A stretch of 64,000 nucleotides of DNA from Streptomyces sp. CNQ-509 (GTDB lineage: Bacteria > Actinomycetota > Actinomycetes > Streptomycetales > Streptomycetaceae), in NCBI RefSeq assembly GCF_001011035.1, contig NZ_CP011492.1, forward strand, positions 124,001-188,000. The letters run 5' to 3'. The notes under the pieces are model-generated. The model was not told the origin of the DNA and made no database searches. It saw only the letters and a program-made list of their open reading frames with translations. Of the stretch, positions 8,335 through 17,309 are shown one piece after another; the first letter of the stretch is position 1; each line of letters starts with the position of its first letter. The position numbers and the translations under genes were made by a program.

Positions 8335-8964
8335 CTACGCGAACGGCACCGACAGGCAGGCCAGTCGCGCGCCCGTCTTGCCGGCCTCGCCCGGGTGCGT
8401 CGTCGCGTGCTCGTGGACGACGACGGAGCGGGCTTCGCCCGGCCGGAACCGCCAGTCCTGGCGCGCCGTGGCTTCGGCGTTGCCCCGGAGGTCGGTGGTG
8501 AAGTCCAGCCACACCTCGTTGTCCGGGTTGGCGTACGCGGGGTCGACGGACGGCTGCACGGGGTCCGGCTCGTTCTGGTAGTGCGGCCCGGCTTCGTCGG
8601 GGGTGCTGCCGCAGGGCCGGGTGTGGACGTGTGCGCCGTACGTACGGTCGGGAATCAGGCCGGTCAGGGTGAGCCGGAGATGCGTCGTGCCGTGCCTGCC
8701 CACCCCGGCCACGCCGATGCCGGCGCCCGCGGGCACGAGCGCCGGATCGTACGTGAGCCCGTCGTCCGGCTCGGCGTTCTCCGGCGGCAGGAAGTATGCC
8801 TCGCGGGCGACGACATCGGGGGCCTCGCCCTGCGCGGCCGACGCCGGCGCGGGGCCGGCTGCCCCGGACACCAGCAGTGCCACCGCCGCCGGCACCGCGG
8901 ACAGCGCCGCCGCCCTGCCCCGGTGCCACCGCACCGCCTTCGCCGCTCTCGACACCGCCATCAT
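8335..8964 (-). CDS. Secreted Cu/Zn superoxide dismutase-like protein
   Basis: 209 aa. Residues 1-44 form a Sec signal peptide with an Arg-containing n-region, a hydrophobic core and Ala-x-Ala. The remainder follows the SodC pattern: AHVHTRPCG (first metal His pair), AGPHYQNEPDP, then SVVVHEHATTHP and GKTGARLACLSV, corresponding to the last metal His and the conserved GxxGxRLACG end. The middle lacks the exact Zn-loop spacing, so it may be a CuSOD-only or structural relative. ATG 8964 has GAGGAG eight bases upstream. It is upstream of and co-directional with the DUF3152 gene. Confidence 0.75.
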   Translation of the reverse strand: MMAVSRAAKAVRWHRGRAAALSAVPAAVALLVSGAAGPAPASAAQGEAPDVVAREAYFLPPENAEPDDGLTYDPALVPAGAGIGVAGVGRHGTTHLRLTLTGLIPDRTYGAHVHTRPCGSTPDEAGPHYQNEPDPVQPSVDPAYANPDNEVWLDFTTDLRGNAEATARQDWRFRPGEARSVVVHEHATTHPGEAGKTGARLACLSVPFA

Positions 8965-9095
8965 CGCCACCACTCCTCGCCGCCGCTCCACGCGCCTGCA
9001 CGTACGCCTCCACCCTGGCGGCGCCGGGGGCGGCAGTCGTGTCGTACGCGCGTGGCGTCCGGGTGATGCGGCGGGCGACGGACCCCGGGCCGCGC

Positions 9096-9752
9096 CTACT
9101 TGCCGTGGTGCGGACCGCCGGAGCCGATGCGGCTCCAGGTCTGGCAGCCCGTGCTCCGGACGAACTCGCCGTCGTGGACCGTGATGCGGGTCGGGTCCCA
9201 GGTGGAGCCGCTGATGACCGGGATCAGCTCGCCGCGGTTGTCGACCAGCCGCGCCCACCGGCAGCCGCCGGGCTCGCCGTCGGAGCCCCGGGTCGCGTAC
9301 GTGCCGGGGGCGATGGCGGCGCCGACGAAGAACGTGGCGTTGCCGAACGAGGTGGCGAGCCGGTGGCCGTCCCCGGCGGAGCGGCGCGACGGGTGGTGCC
9401 CGCCTCCGGAGGGCGCGGGCGGCTGCTCGCCGGGCTTCGCCGAATCCCGCGCCCCGCCCGGGGGTTCCGCGGCCTCCTCCTGGCCGGACCGCGCCCCGGC
9501 CTCCTCCCCGGCCTGCTCCCCCGGCTCTTTCCCGGACCGGCCCGCGGGCTGGTCCTCGGGCTCGGCGGACTCGGCCGCGGTGTCCCGTACGGCCGACTTG
9601 GCGTCGCTGACCGGTTCGGTTCCGCCGGTGGTCAGCATGGCGGCCACCACTCCCGTCACCACCATGAGGGCGCACGCGGCACCGATCGCCAAACGGTTGC
9701 CCAGAAACCGCTGCACCAGCGGCAGATCAAGGTATTTCGTCAGTCTCTTCAT
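9096..9752 (-). CDS. Single-pass membrane protein with acidic linker and small beta-type C-terminal domain
   Basis: 218 aa. A basic N-terminus is followed by a transmembrane helix at about residues 21-43. Then come 80 residues rich in Glu, Gly, Pro and Ala, which are probably extended and disordered. The C-terminal domain contains APGTYATRGSD and CRWARLVDN with two Cys. That domain recalls small secreted domains in other actinomycete proteins, but I do not recognise a function. ATG 9752 begins the basic segment. GTG 9773 in the same frame is possible but has no ribosome binding site. It stands alone between the SOD-like gene and a gene-poor stretch. Confidence 0.7.
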   Translation of the reverse strand: MKRLTKYLDLPLVQRFLGNRLAIGAACALMVVTGVVAAMLTTGGTEPVSDAKSAVRDTAAESAEPEDQPAGRSGKEPGEQAGEEAGARSGQEEAAEPPGGARDSAKPGEQPPAPSGGGHHPSRRSAGDGHRLATSFGNATFFVGAAIAPGTYATRGSDGEPGGCRWARLVDNRGELIPVISGSTWDPTRITVHDGEFVRSTGCQTWSRIGSGGPHHGK

Positions 9753-9773
9753 GGCCCCATCGCTCGCATGCAC

Positions 9774-10354
9774 ATAGTGGATGATTAGCTACATAACCTA
9801 CTTTTCACATGCAGGAACCGGGGCCTTGTCCGGCCGCGCCACGGCGCGCGTCACCGCATTGGCGCAGAGAACTCCGTGCGGCACCCGCCGGTGTCGGCGC
9901 TCTCTGCCCACGGAGGGGGTCAAGCCCGGCGAGTACCGCACGGAGGCTTCACCCCGGCTCGGCGGGCGCGGCGTCGTCCGCGGCGGGTATGCGGGGCATG
10001 GCCGAGTCCTCCGGTAGCGGTGCCGGGCGCGGAATCCGGGCGCGGCGGATGGGGAATCGCTGTTCATTCGAGGAAAGCGGTGAATTCGGCGGGGTGCATA
10101 TCCATGCCCCGCCGGTACGGGCCGCGGCCCTCGCGGATCTCCATGTCTGCGCAGCTCAGGGGCGATACGGACACCGCCGTACCGACCTGGGCGGACGTGC
10201 CCCGTCCGGGTGAACGGCGTACGGCGCGGCGGCCGGTGAAGGCGCTCGCCCGGTCGGGTGTCCGGGCACGGATGGGCATCAGGGTTACGGTGCGCAAGCG
10301 ATTGCCCGTGCCGTGATCACGACCGATTCTCGGCGCCTGTTCGCAGGGGACGAG
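9774..10354. other. Gene-poor interval
   Basis: About 580 bases without a convincing gene. The first 40 bases are unusually AT-rich for this DNA and probably hold the promoter of the 9096-9752 gene. The remainder has open frames on both strands but no ribosome binding site, no family motif and poor third-position GC. I see no hairpin terminator, tRNA or repeat in it. Confidence 0.5.
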
Positions 10355-10819
10355 ATGTCGGCGCGGATCCGTACGCTCGTGTGCGTCGCGCTTCTCGGGG
10401 TCGCCCTCGGCTGCCCGCCCCCGCCCGGCGCCCGGGATCCCGCGGGCTGGCGGGGGAAGCCGGCGGCAGCCACGGTGCCGCACTGGGTCGATCCCGACTC
10501 CGCCGCCGCCCGGCAGGTGCTGGAGTGGCGGCGGCAGGGGCGCGGCGCGGACGCGGAGTTGCTCGAGCAGATCGCGGAGCGCCCCGTGGCGACGTGGCCG
10601 AGGTGGGACGATCCCCGCCCCGACGTGGAGCGGGCGGTCGCGAGCGCGGCGACGTCGGGGCACCGGGCGGCTGACGGCGATGGCCGACCGCCGCGGCGGG
10701 TCCCGCGGATCCCGGCGGCGCAGTCGGGGGCGCGGGCGTACCGCGGGGGGCGCTTTAGCGCACGCGCCTTCACTTTCAGTGCCCATACGGATGCTATGGG
10801 TAATCAACGGACGATCTAG
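10355..10819 (+). pseudogene. Truncated glycoside hydrolase family 6 (cellulase) lipoprotein gene
   Basis: The first 20 residues are a lipoprotein signal ending VALLGVALGC, with C20 as the lipidation Cys. Residues 42-104 follow the N-terminus of GH6 endoglucanases: WVDPDSAAARQVLEW, then AELLEQIAERPVATWPRW and DDPRPDVERAV. After about base 10667 the homology stops and the frame becomes Arg/Pro/Gly-rich until a stop at 10819. The catalytic barrel, normally about 250 more residues, is gone. The deletion abuts the promoter region of the cyclodipeptide synthase gene, as if that gene pair had been inserted or the cellulase had decayed around it. Confidence 0.6.
10750..10761. promoter_or_regulatory. 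Inverted repeat containing CTTTAG upstream of the cyclodipeptide synthase
   Basis: GCGCT-TT-AGCGC is a perfect 5-bp inverted repeat about 155 bases before the CDPS start. It contains the same CTTTAG hexamer, in the same orientation relative to the gene, that is found before the PKS operons. It could be an operator, but a single short site may be chance. Confidence 0.25.
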
Positions 10820-10914
10820 TGGTGCCCCCATCGCCCGGATCGGTTCGCCGTCCCCCGTCTCCCGCCCCGGGCACCGTCCCCGTCACCGGCGGGAACCTCT
10901 CGGAGGTATCCCTG

Positions 10915-11637
10915 GTGGAATTCACCGATACGCCCCTGACACCGAACTGCGCCCGGGTGTTCGAGTCCGGCGTGCACGTCGTCGTCGGAGTCAGCCTAGG
11001 CAACAGCTATTTCAACGGCGACGTGCTGCGCGGGCTGCTGCGGTGGCTGCACGCGCGCTTCGAGACGATCGACGTCGTCGTCCCCGACTCCTCCTACCAC
11101 GACAACCTGCTGGTCGCTGGGCACCCGGCGGCGTACGCGAAGCGCAAGACCACCCGGGAGACCGCCACCGCGCGCAGCCGGATCCTGCGGTCGTGGCAGC
11201 AGGCGGGAATCGGGGCGTCGGGCGCGGAGCACGTGCACCCGCTGTCGGCGCTCGCCGGCGACGCGGTCTACCGGAGCCTGCGCGCGCAGGTGGTGCGGGG
11301 GCTCGCGGAGGACGCGGAACTGCGCCGCTGCTGCCTGGAGATGAGCGCGTCCGCGCTGCGCTCGCAGTTACGGGGCGCGGAGCCCTCGCCGGGCCAGGTC
11401 GAGGCGGGCCTGGGTTACCTGGAGGCCGAGCTGCCGTTCTTCCTCGGCTCCGCCGACGTGTTCGGCGTCGCCTCGTCGGTGTGCTTCTACCACCGGCCCA
11501 TTCCGGCGGCGGAGCTGCTCTTCTCCCGCGGCGGGAGCCTGCACCCGCCGCCGTCGCAGGGGTACGCGCTGATCCGCCCGGCGCACGAGGCCCGCCCGGT
11601 GCCGGCGGAAGGGGAGATGCAGGGTGTTCGCCCATGA
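10915..11637 (+). CDS. tRNA-dependent cyclodipeptide synthase (CDPS, NYH/AlbC-type)
   Basis: 240 aa, the length of AlbC. CDPSs take two aminoacyl-tRNAs and form a cyclic dipeptide. All key residues align with AlbC shifted by ten: nucleophile S27 and N30 in GVSLGNSYF, Y168 and E172 in GYLEAELPFF, and Y192-H193 in SSVCFYH. N30 with Y192-H193 places it in the NYH subfamily. GTG 10915 has GGAGG at 10902-10906, eight bases away, and this start gives the exact AlbC numbering offset. Codon 152 (11368-11370) is TTA, so translation should depend on bldA tRNA. The gene overlaps the downstream prenyltransferase by 14 bases, implying coupled translation. Which amino acids are used cannot be read reliably. 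Confidence 0.95.
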   Translation: MEFTDTPLTPNCARVFESGVHVVVGVSLGNSYFNGDVLRGLLRWLHARFETIDVVVPDSSYHDNLLVAGHPAAYAKRKTTRETATARSRILRSWQQAGIGASGAEHVHPLSALAGDAVYRSLRAQVVRGLAEDAELRRCCLEMSASALRSQLRGAEPSPGQVEAGLGYLEAELPFFLGSADVFGVASSVCFYHRPIPAAELLFSRGGSLHPPPSQGYALIRPAHEARPVPAEGEMQGVRP

Positions 11638-12637
11638 ACTGAGCGCCGCCGGGCTGCGCGGCACGGAGGCCGGGGCCGCGTACGCCGCCTGCGGCCGGTA
11701 CGTGAGGCGCCGCAACTCCGCGGCGTTTCCCATCGCGCGCTTCCTGCTGCCGCCCGGCAAACGCCCGTACTACGACGCGATACTCGCGTTCTGCGGGTAC
11801 GCGGGCGACGTCCTCGACACCACCGAGCAGGGCATGCACGAGCGTGCCGAGCGGTTCGACGCGCTGCGGCACGAGGCGCTGCGCCGGATCGACCCGGGCA
11901 CCGCCGCCACCGCGGGCACCGGCGCCGGGCCCGTGACCGCGGAGGCCGTGCTGATCTGCCGGGCGCTCGCCCACACGGTGCGTACCTGGGACATGGATCC
12001 GGAGGGGATCCGGCGCTTCCTGCGCACGCTGCGGACAGACCTGGACACCAGCTCGTACGCGACGTTCGAGGATCTGGAGCTGCACATGCGCTCCGTCAGC
12101 GGGGACATGAGCATCTGGGTCAACGCCCTGCTGGAACCGGTCGACGAGGAGGCGACGGTGAAGGCCATCGCCCTGGGCTACGGCGTCTACATGCTCGACT
12201 TCCTCGACGACATCGCCGAGGACGCCCTCCTGGGCCGCGTCTACCTCCCCCTCGCCGACCTCGAACGCCACGGACTCGGCCGCGAGGACCTCACCACCGC
12301 GGCCGCCCGGCAGCGGATGACCCCGTCGCTGCGGGAGGCCGTCCGCTTCGAAGCCGACCGGATCCGGCGCTTCTTCCGGCTCGCGGACGGCTGGCACCGC
12401 CACGTCCATCCGTCGGGGCAGGAACTGCCACGGCAGTACCTGGAGCTGGGCCGTACGGTGCTCGCCGAGGTGGTCCGCGACGACTACGACATCTTCCAAC
12501 GCCGCCGCAGCACCCGCCTGCTGTGCACGGCGCGCGCCGGCGGCACCACCGCGCGCTCATACCTGCGCACCCTGCGGCACCGACGCGCGCACCCTCCTCG
12601 CATCCCGGGCGTCCCCGCACGGCGCGCGGGCGGCTAG
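11624..12637 (+). CDS. Phytoene/squalene synthase-like prenyltransferase, probable diketopiperazine prenyltransferase
   Basis: 337 aa of the trans-isoprenoid (phytoene synthase) fold. The first Asp motif is GDVLDTTE (D62, D65), where phytoene synthases have an extended DxxxD. The second is LDFLDDIAEDALLGRVYLP (about 191-209), matching the family's NxxRDxxEDxxxGRxYLP with Asn and Arg replaced. Phytoene-synthase-like prenyltransferases paired with a CDPS are known from drimentine biosynthesis, where they farnesylate the indole C3 of a tryptophan diketopiperazine. The 14-base overlap with the CDPS here strongly suggests the same role. GTG 11624 follows GGGGAG. No membrane terpene cyclase, which the drimentine pathway also uses, lies nearby. 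A terminator follows at 12648. Confidence 0.85.
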   Translation: MFAHELSAAGLRGTEAGAAYAACGRYVRRRNSAAFPIARFLLPPGKRPYYDAILAFCGYAGDVLDTTEQGMHERAERFDALRHEALRRIDPGTAATAGTGAGPVTAEAVLICRALAHTVRTWDMDPEGIRRFLRTLRTDLDTSSYATFEDLELHMRSVSGDMSIWVNALLEPVDEEATVKAIALGYGVYMLDFLDDIAEDALLGRVYLPLADLERHGLGREDLTTAAARQRMTPSLREAVRFEADRIRRFFRLADGWHRHVHPSGQELPRQYLELGRTVLAEVVRDDYDIFQRRRSTRLLCTARAGGTTARSYLRTLRHRRAHPPRIPGVPARRAGG

Positions 12638-12647
12638 GCCCATGCGA

Positions 12648-12676
12648 ACGCCCGGCCGGTGGGACCGGCCGGGCGT
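12648..12676. terminator. Bidirectional hairpin terminator
   Basis: A perfect 13-bp stem (12648-12660 with 12664-12676) and a three-base GGG loop lie between the convergent prenyltransferase and SH3-protein genes. There is no U-tract, as is common for actinomycete terminators. Confidence 0.8.
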
Positions 12677-12702
12677 GGCGGCGGGGGTGAGCCGCGGGGG
12701 GG

Positions 12703-13098
12703 TCACGGCCGGCAGAAGGGAATCCGGTCCAGGTTCAGCACGTAGCGGGCGGACATGTAGCCGTAACCGCCGCCGCGCACGGGCACGCGGTACCACCTGT
12801 TGTTGCCCAGCACGTTCTGTCCGATGACCTTGCACTGAATACGGACGATCGTCCCGGAGTCGGCCCACCCGAGGATGTCGCTGCGCGTCGTCGGCTTGGC
12901 CCGCTTGTAGACGACGCTGTTGCCGAGCACCTTGCCGCGGTATGGGTAGGGGTTGGCCTGCCCGGCGGGCGCGGCGGGCGCGGCCTGCGCCTTCTGGCCC
13001 TCGGAGTCGGCTGCGGCGAGCGACGGCGTCGTGGCGAGCGCGCCCAGGGTCAGGGCGGCGGTGGCCACCAGGGCGGCGGCAGCCTTGCGGATCGACAT
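12703..13098 (-). CDS. Secreted SH3-like domain protein
   Basis: 131 aa. Residues 1-30 are a Sec signal peptide with an AAA-type cleavage region. The mature part has an Ala/Pro spacer and then a bacterial SH3-like (SH3b) domain. It begins KVLGNSVVYKRAKPTTRSD, with the typical SGTIVRIQCKV and NRWYRVPV strands and GYMSARYV near the end. Two cysteines (CKV and the C-terminal FCRP) may pair. SH3b proteins usually bind cell wall material, and no enzymatic domain is attached. ATG 13098 is preceded by a purine-rich AAAGGAGAT site. Confidence 0.8.
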   Translation of the reverse strand: MSIRKAAAALVATAALTLGALATTPSLAAADSEGQKAQAAPAAPAGQANPYPYRGKVLGNSVVYKRAKPTTRSDILGWADSGTIVRIQCKVIGQNVLGNNRWYRVPVRGGGYGYMSARYVLNLDRIPFCRP

Positions 13099-13368
13099 CG
13101 GGGATCTCCTTTCGCGGTGCTACGCACCAGAGCGGAACGTGAGAACCGTAGGAGAAGCCGGTCGCGGCACCACCCTATTACGGGCAGACACACCCAACTG
13201 CCCCCCGTCCAGCCCAATCCGGGCGGGACTGTGGGCCACGGGCGGGTACGTCCGTGACGGATTCCGTGGTGGGCACGGAGGCGTTCCGCGGCTCTCCGGA
13301 GCGAGGCTGTGCGCATGGCGATCGGCCGGGTGAAGGACCGGGCCGGAGCCGGGAACACGGGAGTGATC

Positions 13369-13824
13369 ATGGGCACGAGCGAGACCGGCGGCGCGTACGA
13401 GGGGTTCTCGGCCGAGGAGCGGGCCGCGATGAAGGAGTACGCCCAGGAGCGGAAGAAGGCGGCGCGCCGCGGCTCGAAGGCGGACAAGGCGGCGGAGGCG
13501 GTGCGGGACGTGCTCGCGAAGATCGCGGAGATGGACGACTCGGACCGGGTCATGGCCGAGCGGATCCACGCGGTCGTCACGGCGACGGCGCCGGAGCTGG
13601 CGCCGAAGACCTGGTACGGCATGCCGGCGTACGCGCGGGACGGCAAGGTCGTCTGCTTCTTCCAGAGCGCGGGGAAGTTCAACGCGCGCTACGCGACGCT
13701 GGGGTTCAGCGATCTGGCCAACCTGGACGAGGGCACGATGTGGGCGGCGGGCTTCGCGCTGACCGAGGTGACGGACGAGGTGGAGGCGCGGATCGCGGCG
13801 CTGGTGAAGCAGGCGGTCAGCTAG
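13369..13824 (+). CDS. DUF1801 family (YdhG-like) protein
   Basis: 151 aa. An N-terminal charged helical part ([18 protein letters not shown]) leads into a DUF1801 domain with [19 protein letters not shown] and [20 protein letters not shown]. This fold includes the frataxin-like iron chaperone Fra of Bacillus, but many members are uncharacterised. ATG 13369 has GGGAG six bases upstream. An upstream ATG at 13309 in frame is less likely. The stop overlaps the convergent LuxR-type gene by eight bases. Confidence 0.8.
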   Translation: MGTSETGGAYEGFSAEERAAMKEYAQERKKAARRGSKADKAAEAVRDVLAKIAEMDDSDRVMAERIHAVVTATAPELAPKTWYGMPAYARDGKVVCFFQSAGKFNARYATLGFSDLANLDEGTMWAAGFALTEVTDEVEARIAALVKQAVS

Positions 13825-16735
13825 CCGGGCGCGGGCGCCGCCGCGGCGGCGGTCCGGCGTCCTCGGGTGCGGCGTCCTTCCGCTCCGCATCCTGCGGTCC
13901 GGCGTCCCGCGTGCCCGTGTCGTCCGGTACGAGGCCGAGGCCGGCCAGCGCCGCCTCGCCCGTCGCGGTGTGGTCGCCGCCGGCGAGCAGCAGCGTCCGG
14001 GCCGCCTGGTACGGGCTCCCCGCCGCGGTGAACGCCCCCGCGAGGGCGGGCAGCCGCGACAGGTCGCCGTCGAGCAGCGCCTCGGCGCGGTCCACCTGGG
14101 CGGCGGCGACCGGGTTGCCGGCGACGACGGCGCGGGCCGCGACGATCCGCTCGCGGGCGGCCGGGTGGCCGGCGAGCACCGCCGCCTCCGCGCGCAGCGC
14201 GACGTACCAGTGCAGCCAGATCCAGCACACCCACTTCCACACCTCCTCCGGCTCGGGCGCGACCCGCTCCAGCGCGGCCCGTGCGTCGCCGCGGTGGAGC
14301 AGGACGGTGGCGTCGAAGACCGCGCCGTAGCCGTGCCGGTGCTCCGGCGTGGTGTCCGCGCGGGCCGCGAGGGCGAGCCAGGTGGCGCGGGCGGTGTCGT
14401 CGCCGCGCAGCCCGTGGACCATGGCGACCGACGCGGCTCCGGCGGCGAGGGAGAGCGACTGCTGCCCGCCGCTGTGCTCGAAGGAGTCGCGGAAGCGGAC
14501 GGCGTGGGCGAGGGCCTCGTCGGCGCGGCCGGCGAAGGCGTCGGCGACGAGCAGCCATGAGGTGGCGTGGTGGCCGGCTTCTGCGAGCAGCGGGTGCTCG
14601 GCGAGCTCCCTGCCCCACTCGCGGGCGCACTCCAGTTCACCGGCGCCGACCGCGGTGCCGGCGGCCATGGCGAGGGCGTCCATCCGCTCGTGGGTGACGG
14701 CGGGCGTGGGCGGCAGGGGCGCCAGCGCCTCCGTCCTGCGGCGGGTGGCGGATGCAGTGGCGAAGGCGTCGCCGGCCCAGCTCAGGGCGCCGGACAGGGC
14801 GTCGAGGGCGGCGGACTCCGTCACCGGGTCGGCCGCGCGGCGGGCCAGGGCGACGGCCCGTTCGACGCGCTCGATCGTCTCTGCCACGGCGTTCTCCGCG
14901 TCGCCTTGCACGGCGCCGTACGCGTCGCTGACCACCGCCGCCTCAGCCAGCGCGACGGCCGCGCTCGCGCGGGGGTCGGCGCCGGCCAGCTCGCGGGCGC
15001 GGGCAAGCATCGCGGTGACCTCCGCGACGGCGGGGAGCCGGACGAAGGAGGTCGAGAAGCGGTACGCGGCGGTGGCGGCCTCGGCGAGATCGCGGCCGGC
15101 GGCCGCGGAGTCGCCCGCGCGCTCGGCGGCCTCCGCGGCGGCGCGGTGCAGGCGGTACACGTCGTCGCCGAGCCGCCGGCAGCCGGCGACCGCAGCGGCC
15201 TGCCGCAGCGCGACCGCAGCGCCCGCCCCGTCGGCGAGGGCTGCGGCCTGCTCGTACCGCTGCTGGGCCTCGCCGAGCAGGGTGCGGGTGAACGCCAGCC
15301 CGGCCAGCGACAGGGCGAGCCGGTGGGCCCCGGCACGAAGCTCTGGCCGGGCTGCGGCCCAGCCGAGCGCGACCCGCAGGTCCTCGGCGAGGTCGTCGAA
15401 CCGGGCGCGCCAGTCCGGGCCGCCGGCGCCGGTCAGCTCCCCGGCGGCGGCGGTGCACCAGCCGAGGTGGCGGGTGCGTACGGCGGTCTCCTCGCTCGCG
15501 GCGGCGAGGTGCCCGGCCCCGTACTGGCGGATGGTCTCCAGGGCCCGGTAGCGGGTGCCGGCCGCGGTCGGGGCGACGGCGAGGAGGCTCTGCTCGGCGA
15601 GCCGGCCGAGGCCGTCGGCGACGGCGGCGGCGTCCTGCGGGCCGTCTCCGGCGACCTCTGCCGCCGCTGCGGCGGTGAACGGCGCGACGAACACCGACAC
15701 CCGGCGCAGCAGCACCTGGTCCTCCGGCTCCAGCAGGTCGTGGCTCCAGTCGAGGACCGCTCGCACCGAGCGATGGCGGTCGTCCGCGCGGGCGCCGCCG
15801 GTGAGGAGCCGGAGCTGGTCGCCGAGGCCCGCGGTCAGGCCGTCGAGCCCGAGCGTGGACCAGCGGGCGGCGGCCAGCTCGATGGCCAGCGCCATGCCGT
15901 CGAGCCGTTCGCAGACGGCCGCGACGCCCTCGCTTGCGCCCGGTCCCGGCGGCCAGCCGACCGCGGAGGCGCGGTCCATGAACAGGGCCACGGCGTCGGA
16001 TTCGTCGCCGCCGTCGCGGGACAGCGGGGGCACCGGGAAGACGCGTTCGAAGGGGACCAGGAGCCGGGCCCTGCTGGTGGCGAGCACGCGCAGCTTGGGG
16101 CAGGCGCTGAGCAGCCGCTCCAGGAGCGGGGCGACTCCTTCGCGTACGTGCTCGCAGTTGTCCAGGACGAGCAGCGCGTCGTGGTCCGCGAGCGCGGCGA
16201 GTACGGCGTCGTCCGCGTCGCGTCCCGGCTGCTCGCCCACGCCCACGGCGGCGGCGACCGCGGCGCCCACCCGTGCCGGTTCGGTGACCGGGACCAGGTC
16301 GGCGAACCACACGCCGTCGGCGAACTCGCCGGCCAGGTCGCCGGCGACGGCGAGCGCGAGGCGGGTCTTGCCGACGCCCCCGGGGCCCACGGCGGTGACC
16401 TGCCGCCGTTCCCGTACGGCGGCGGCCAGCTCGGTGCGCTCCCGCGCGCGGCCGACGAACGAGGTCAGCGGCGCGGGCAGGGCGGGCGCGGTCTGCCCGG
16501 GGCGGGCGGTGGGGGCGGCCGCGTGGCGGGCGAGGGCGCGCCGGTCGGGCAGGTGCAGCTTGCGCAGGAGGGAGGAGACGTGTGATTCGACGGTGCGTAC
16601 GGAGATGAAGAGGCGGGCGGCGATCTCGGCGTTGCTCAGGTGCTCGCCGAGGAGCGCGAGCACGTCGGCTTCGCGGGCGGAGATCGGCGGGGTGGACACG
16701 ATCTCATTATCCGCGGTGTTCTCCGTGGTCAGCAC
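13817..16735 (-). CDS. LuxR-HTH / NB-ARC ATPase transcriptional regulator (N-terminal HTH)
   Basis: 972 aa. A LuxR-type HTH is at the N-terminus (about 18-72: [13 protein letters not shown], then [20 protein letters not shown]). An NB-ARC/AAA ATPase follows, with Walker [13 protein letters not shown] near 117 and Walker [11 protein letters not shown] near 185. The remaining 550 residues are helical, Ala-rich and TPR-like. Most large LuxR ATPases (LAL) carry the HTH at the C-terminus. This reversed order is the other known architecture. GTG 16735 lacks a good ribosome binding site, and GTG 16699 in the same frame may be the true start. It is divergent from the PPOX-fold gene 106 bases away and convergent with the DUF1801 gene. 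Its target is unknown. Confidence 0.85.
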   Translation of the reverse strand: MLTTENTADNEIVSTPPISAREADVLALLGEHLSNAEIAARLFISVRTVESHVSSLLRKLHLPDRRALARHAAAPTARPGQTAPALPAPLTSFVGRARERTELAAAVRERRQVTAVGPGGVGKTRLALAVAGDLAGEFADGVWFADLVPVTEPARVGAAVAAAVGVGEQPGRDADDAVLAALADHDALLVLDNCEHVREGVAPLLERLLSACPKLRVLATSRARLLVPFERVFPVPPLSRDGGDESDAVALFMDRASAVGWPPGPGASEGVAAVCERLDGMALAIELAAARWSTLGLDGLTAGLGDQLRLLTGGARADDRHRSVRAVLDWSHDLLEPEDQVLLRRVSVFVAPFTAAAAAEVAGDGPQDAAAVADGLGRLAEQSLLAVAPTAAGTRYRALETIRQYGAGHLAAASEETAVRTRHLGWCTAAAGELTGAGGPDWRARFDDLAEDLRVALGWAAARPELRAGAHRLALSLAGLAFTRTLLGEAQQRYEQAAALADGAGAAVALRQAAAVAGCRRLGDDVYRLHRAAAEAAERAGDSAAAGRDLAEAATAAYRFSTSFVRLPAVAEVTAMLARARELAGADPRASAAVALAEAAVVSDAYGAVQGDAENAVAETIERVERAVALARRAADPVTESAALDALSGALSWAGDAFATASATRRRTEALAPLPPTPAVTHERMDALAMAAGTAVGAGELECAREWGRELAEHPLLAEAGHHATSWLLVADAFAGRADEALAHAVRFRDSFEHSGGQQSLSLAAGAASVAMVHGLRGDDTARATWLALAARADTTPEHRHGYGAVFDATVLLHRGDARAALERVAPEPEEVWKWVCWIWLHWYVALRAEAAVLAGHPAARERIVAARAVVAGNPVAAAQVDRAEALLDGDLSRLPALAGAFTAAGSPYQAARTLLLAGGDHTATGEAALAGLGLVPDDTGTRDAGPQDAERKDAAPEDAGPPPRRRPRPAS

Positions 16736-16841
16736 GGAGGCGGTGCGGGGGTGGGCGGGGCGAGGCTGTGGTGGCGATCGGGCCCGGTGCGGTTCCGGCC
16801 GGCGGATCGCGTACGAGCCTCACGACGACCAGGAGCGAGAG

Positions 16842-17309
16842 ATGACCGCAGCCACGCACCCCGCCGAGCCCCGCACCCGCGCGCTGCGCCGCCGGGACAC
16901 CGAGCACCGGCTGGCCCACGACGTCGACGTCTGGGTGGCGAGCGCGGCGCCGGACGGCGTGCCGTATCTCGTACCGCTGTCTTTCTCCTGGGACGGCGAG
17001 GCGCTGTGGGTGGCGACGCCCGCGGAGAGCCCGACCGGCAGGAACCTGGCCGCGACCGGGACCGCGCGGCTGGCGCTGGGGCCGACGCGGGACGTCACGG
17101 TGATCGACGGCGATGTCGAGTCCTTCGAGCTGGAGGCGCTGCCGCGGGAGCACGGGGACCGCTTCGCGGCGCGCTCGGGCTTCGACCCGCGCGGGCTGGC
17201 CGCCCGGTACCGCTGGTTCCGGATCACCCCGCGGCGGATCCGGGCGTGGCGCGAGGTGAACGAGCTGCCGGGGCGCGAGCTGATGCGCGGTGGCCGCTGG
17301 CTGGACTGA
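16842..17309 (+). CDS. Pyridoxamine 5'-phosphate oxidase-fold (FMN-binding split barrel) protein
   Basis: 155 aa. The pattern VDVWVASAAPDGVPYLVPLSF, then a strand ALWVATPAESPTGRN and ARLALGPTRDVTVIDGDVE, is that of small PPOX/F420-type split-barrel proteins. Such proteins bind FMN or F420, or reduce small molecules. ATG 16842 has AGGAGCGAGA in front. It shares a 106-base divergent promoter region with the LuxR/NB-ARC regulator, so that regulator may control it. No specific substrate is evident. Confidence 0.85.
   Translation: MTAATHPAEPRTRALRRRDTEHRLAHDVDVWVASAAPDGVPYLVPLSFSWDGEALWVATPAESPTGRNLAATGTARLALGPTRDVTVIDGDVESFELEALPREHGDRFAARSGFDPRGLAARYRWFRITPRRIRAWREVNELPGRELMRGGRWLD

Noticed and set aside
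10064..10150. Short minus-strand frame ending MHPAEFTAFLE, faintly like the end of a DUF397 protein
   Set aside because: Only a few residues match, the conserved Trp and Ser-rich start of DUF397 are absent and there is no ribosome binding site.
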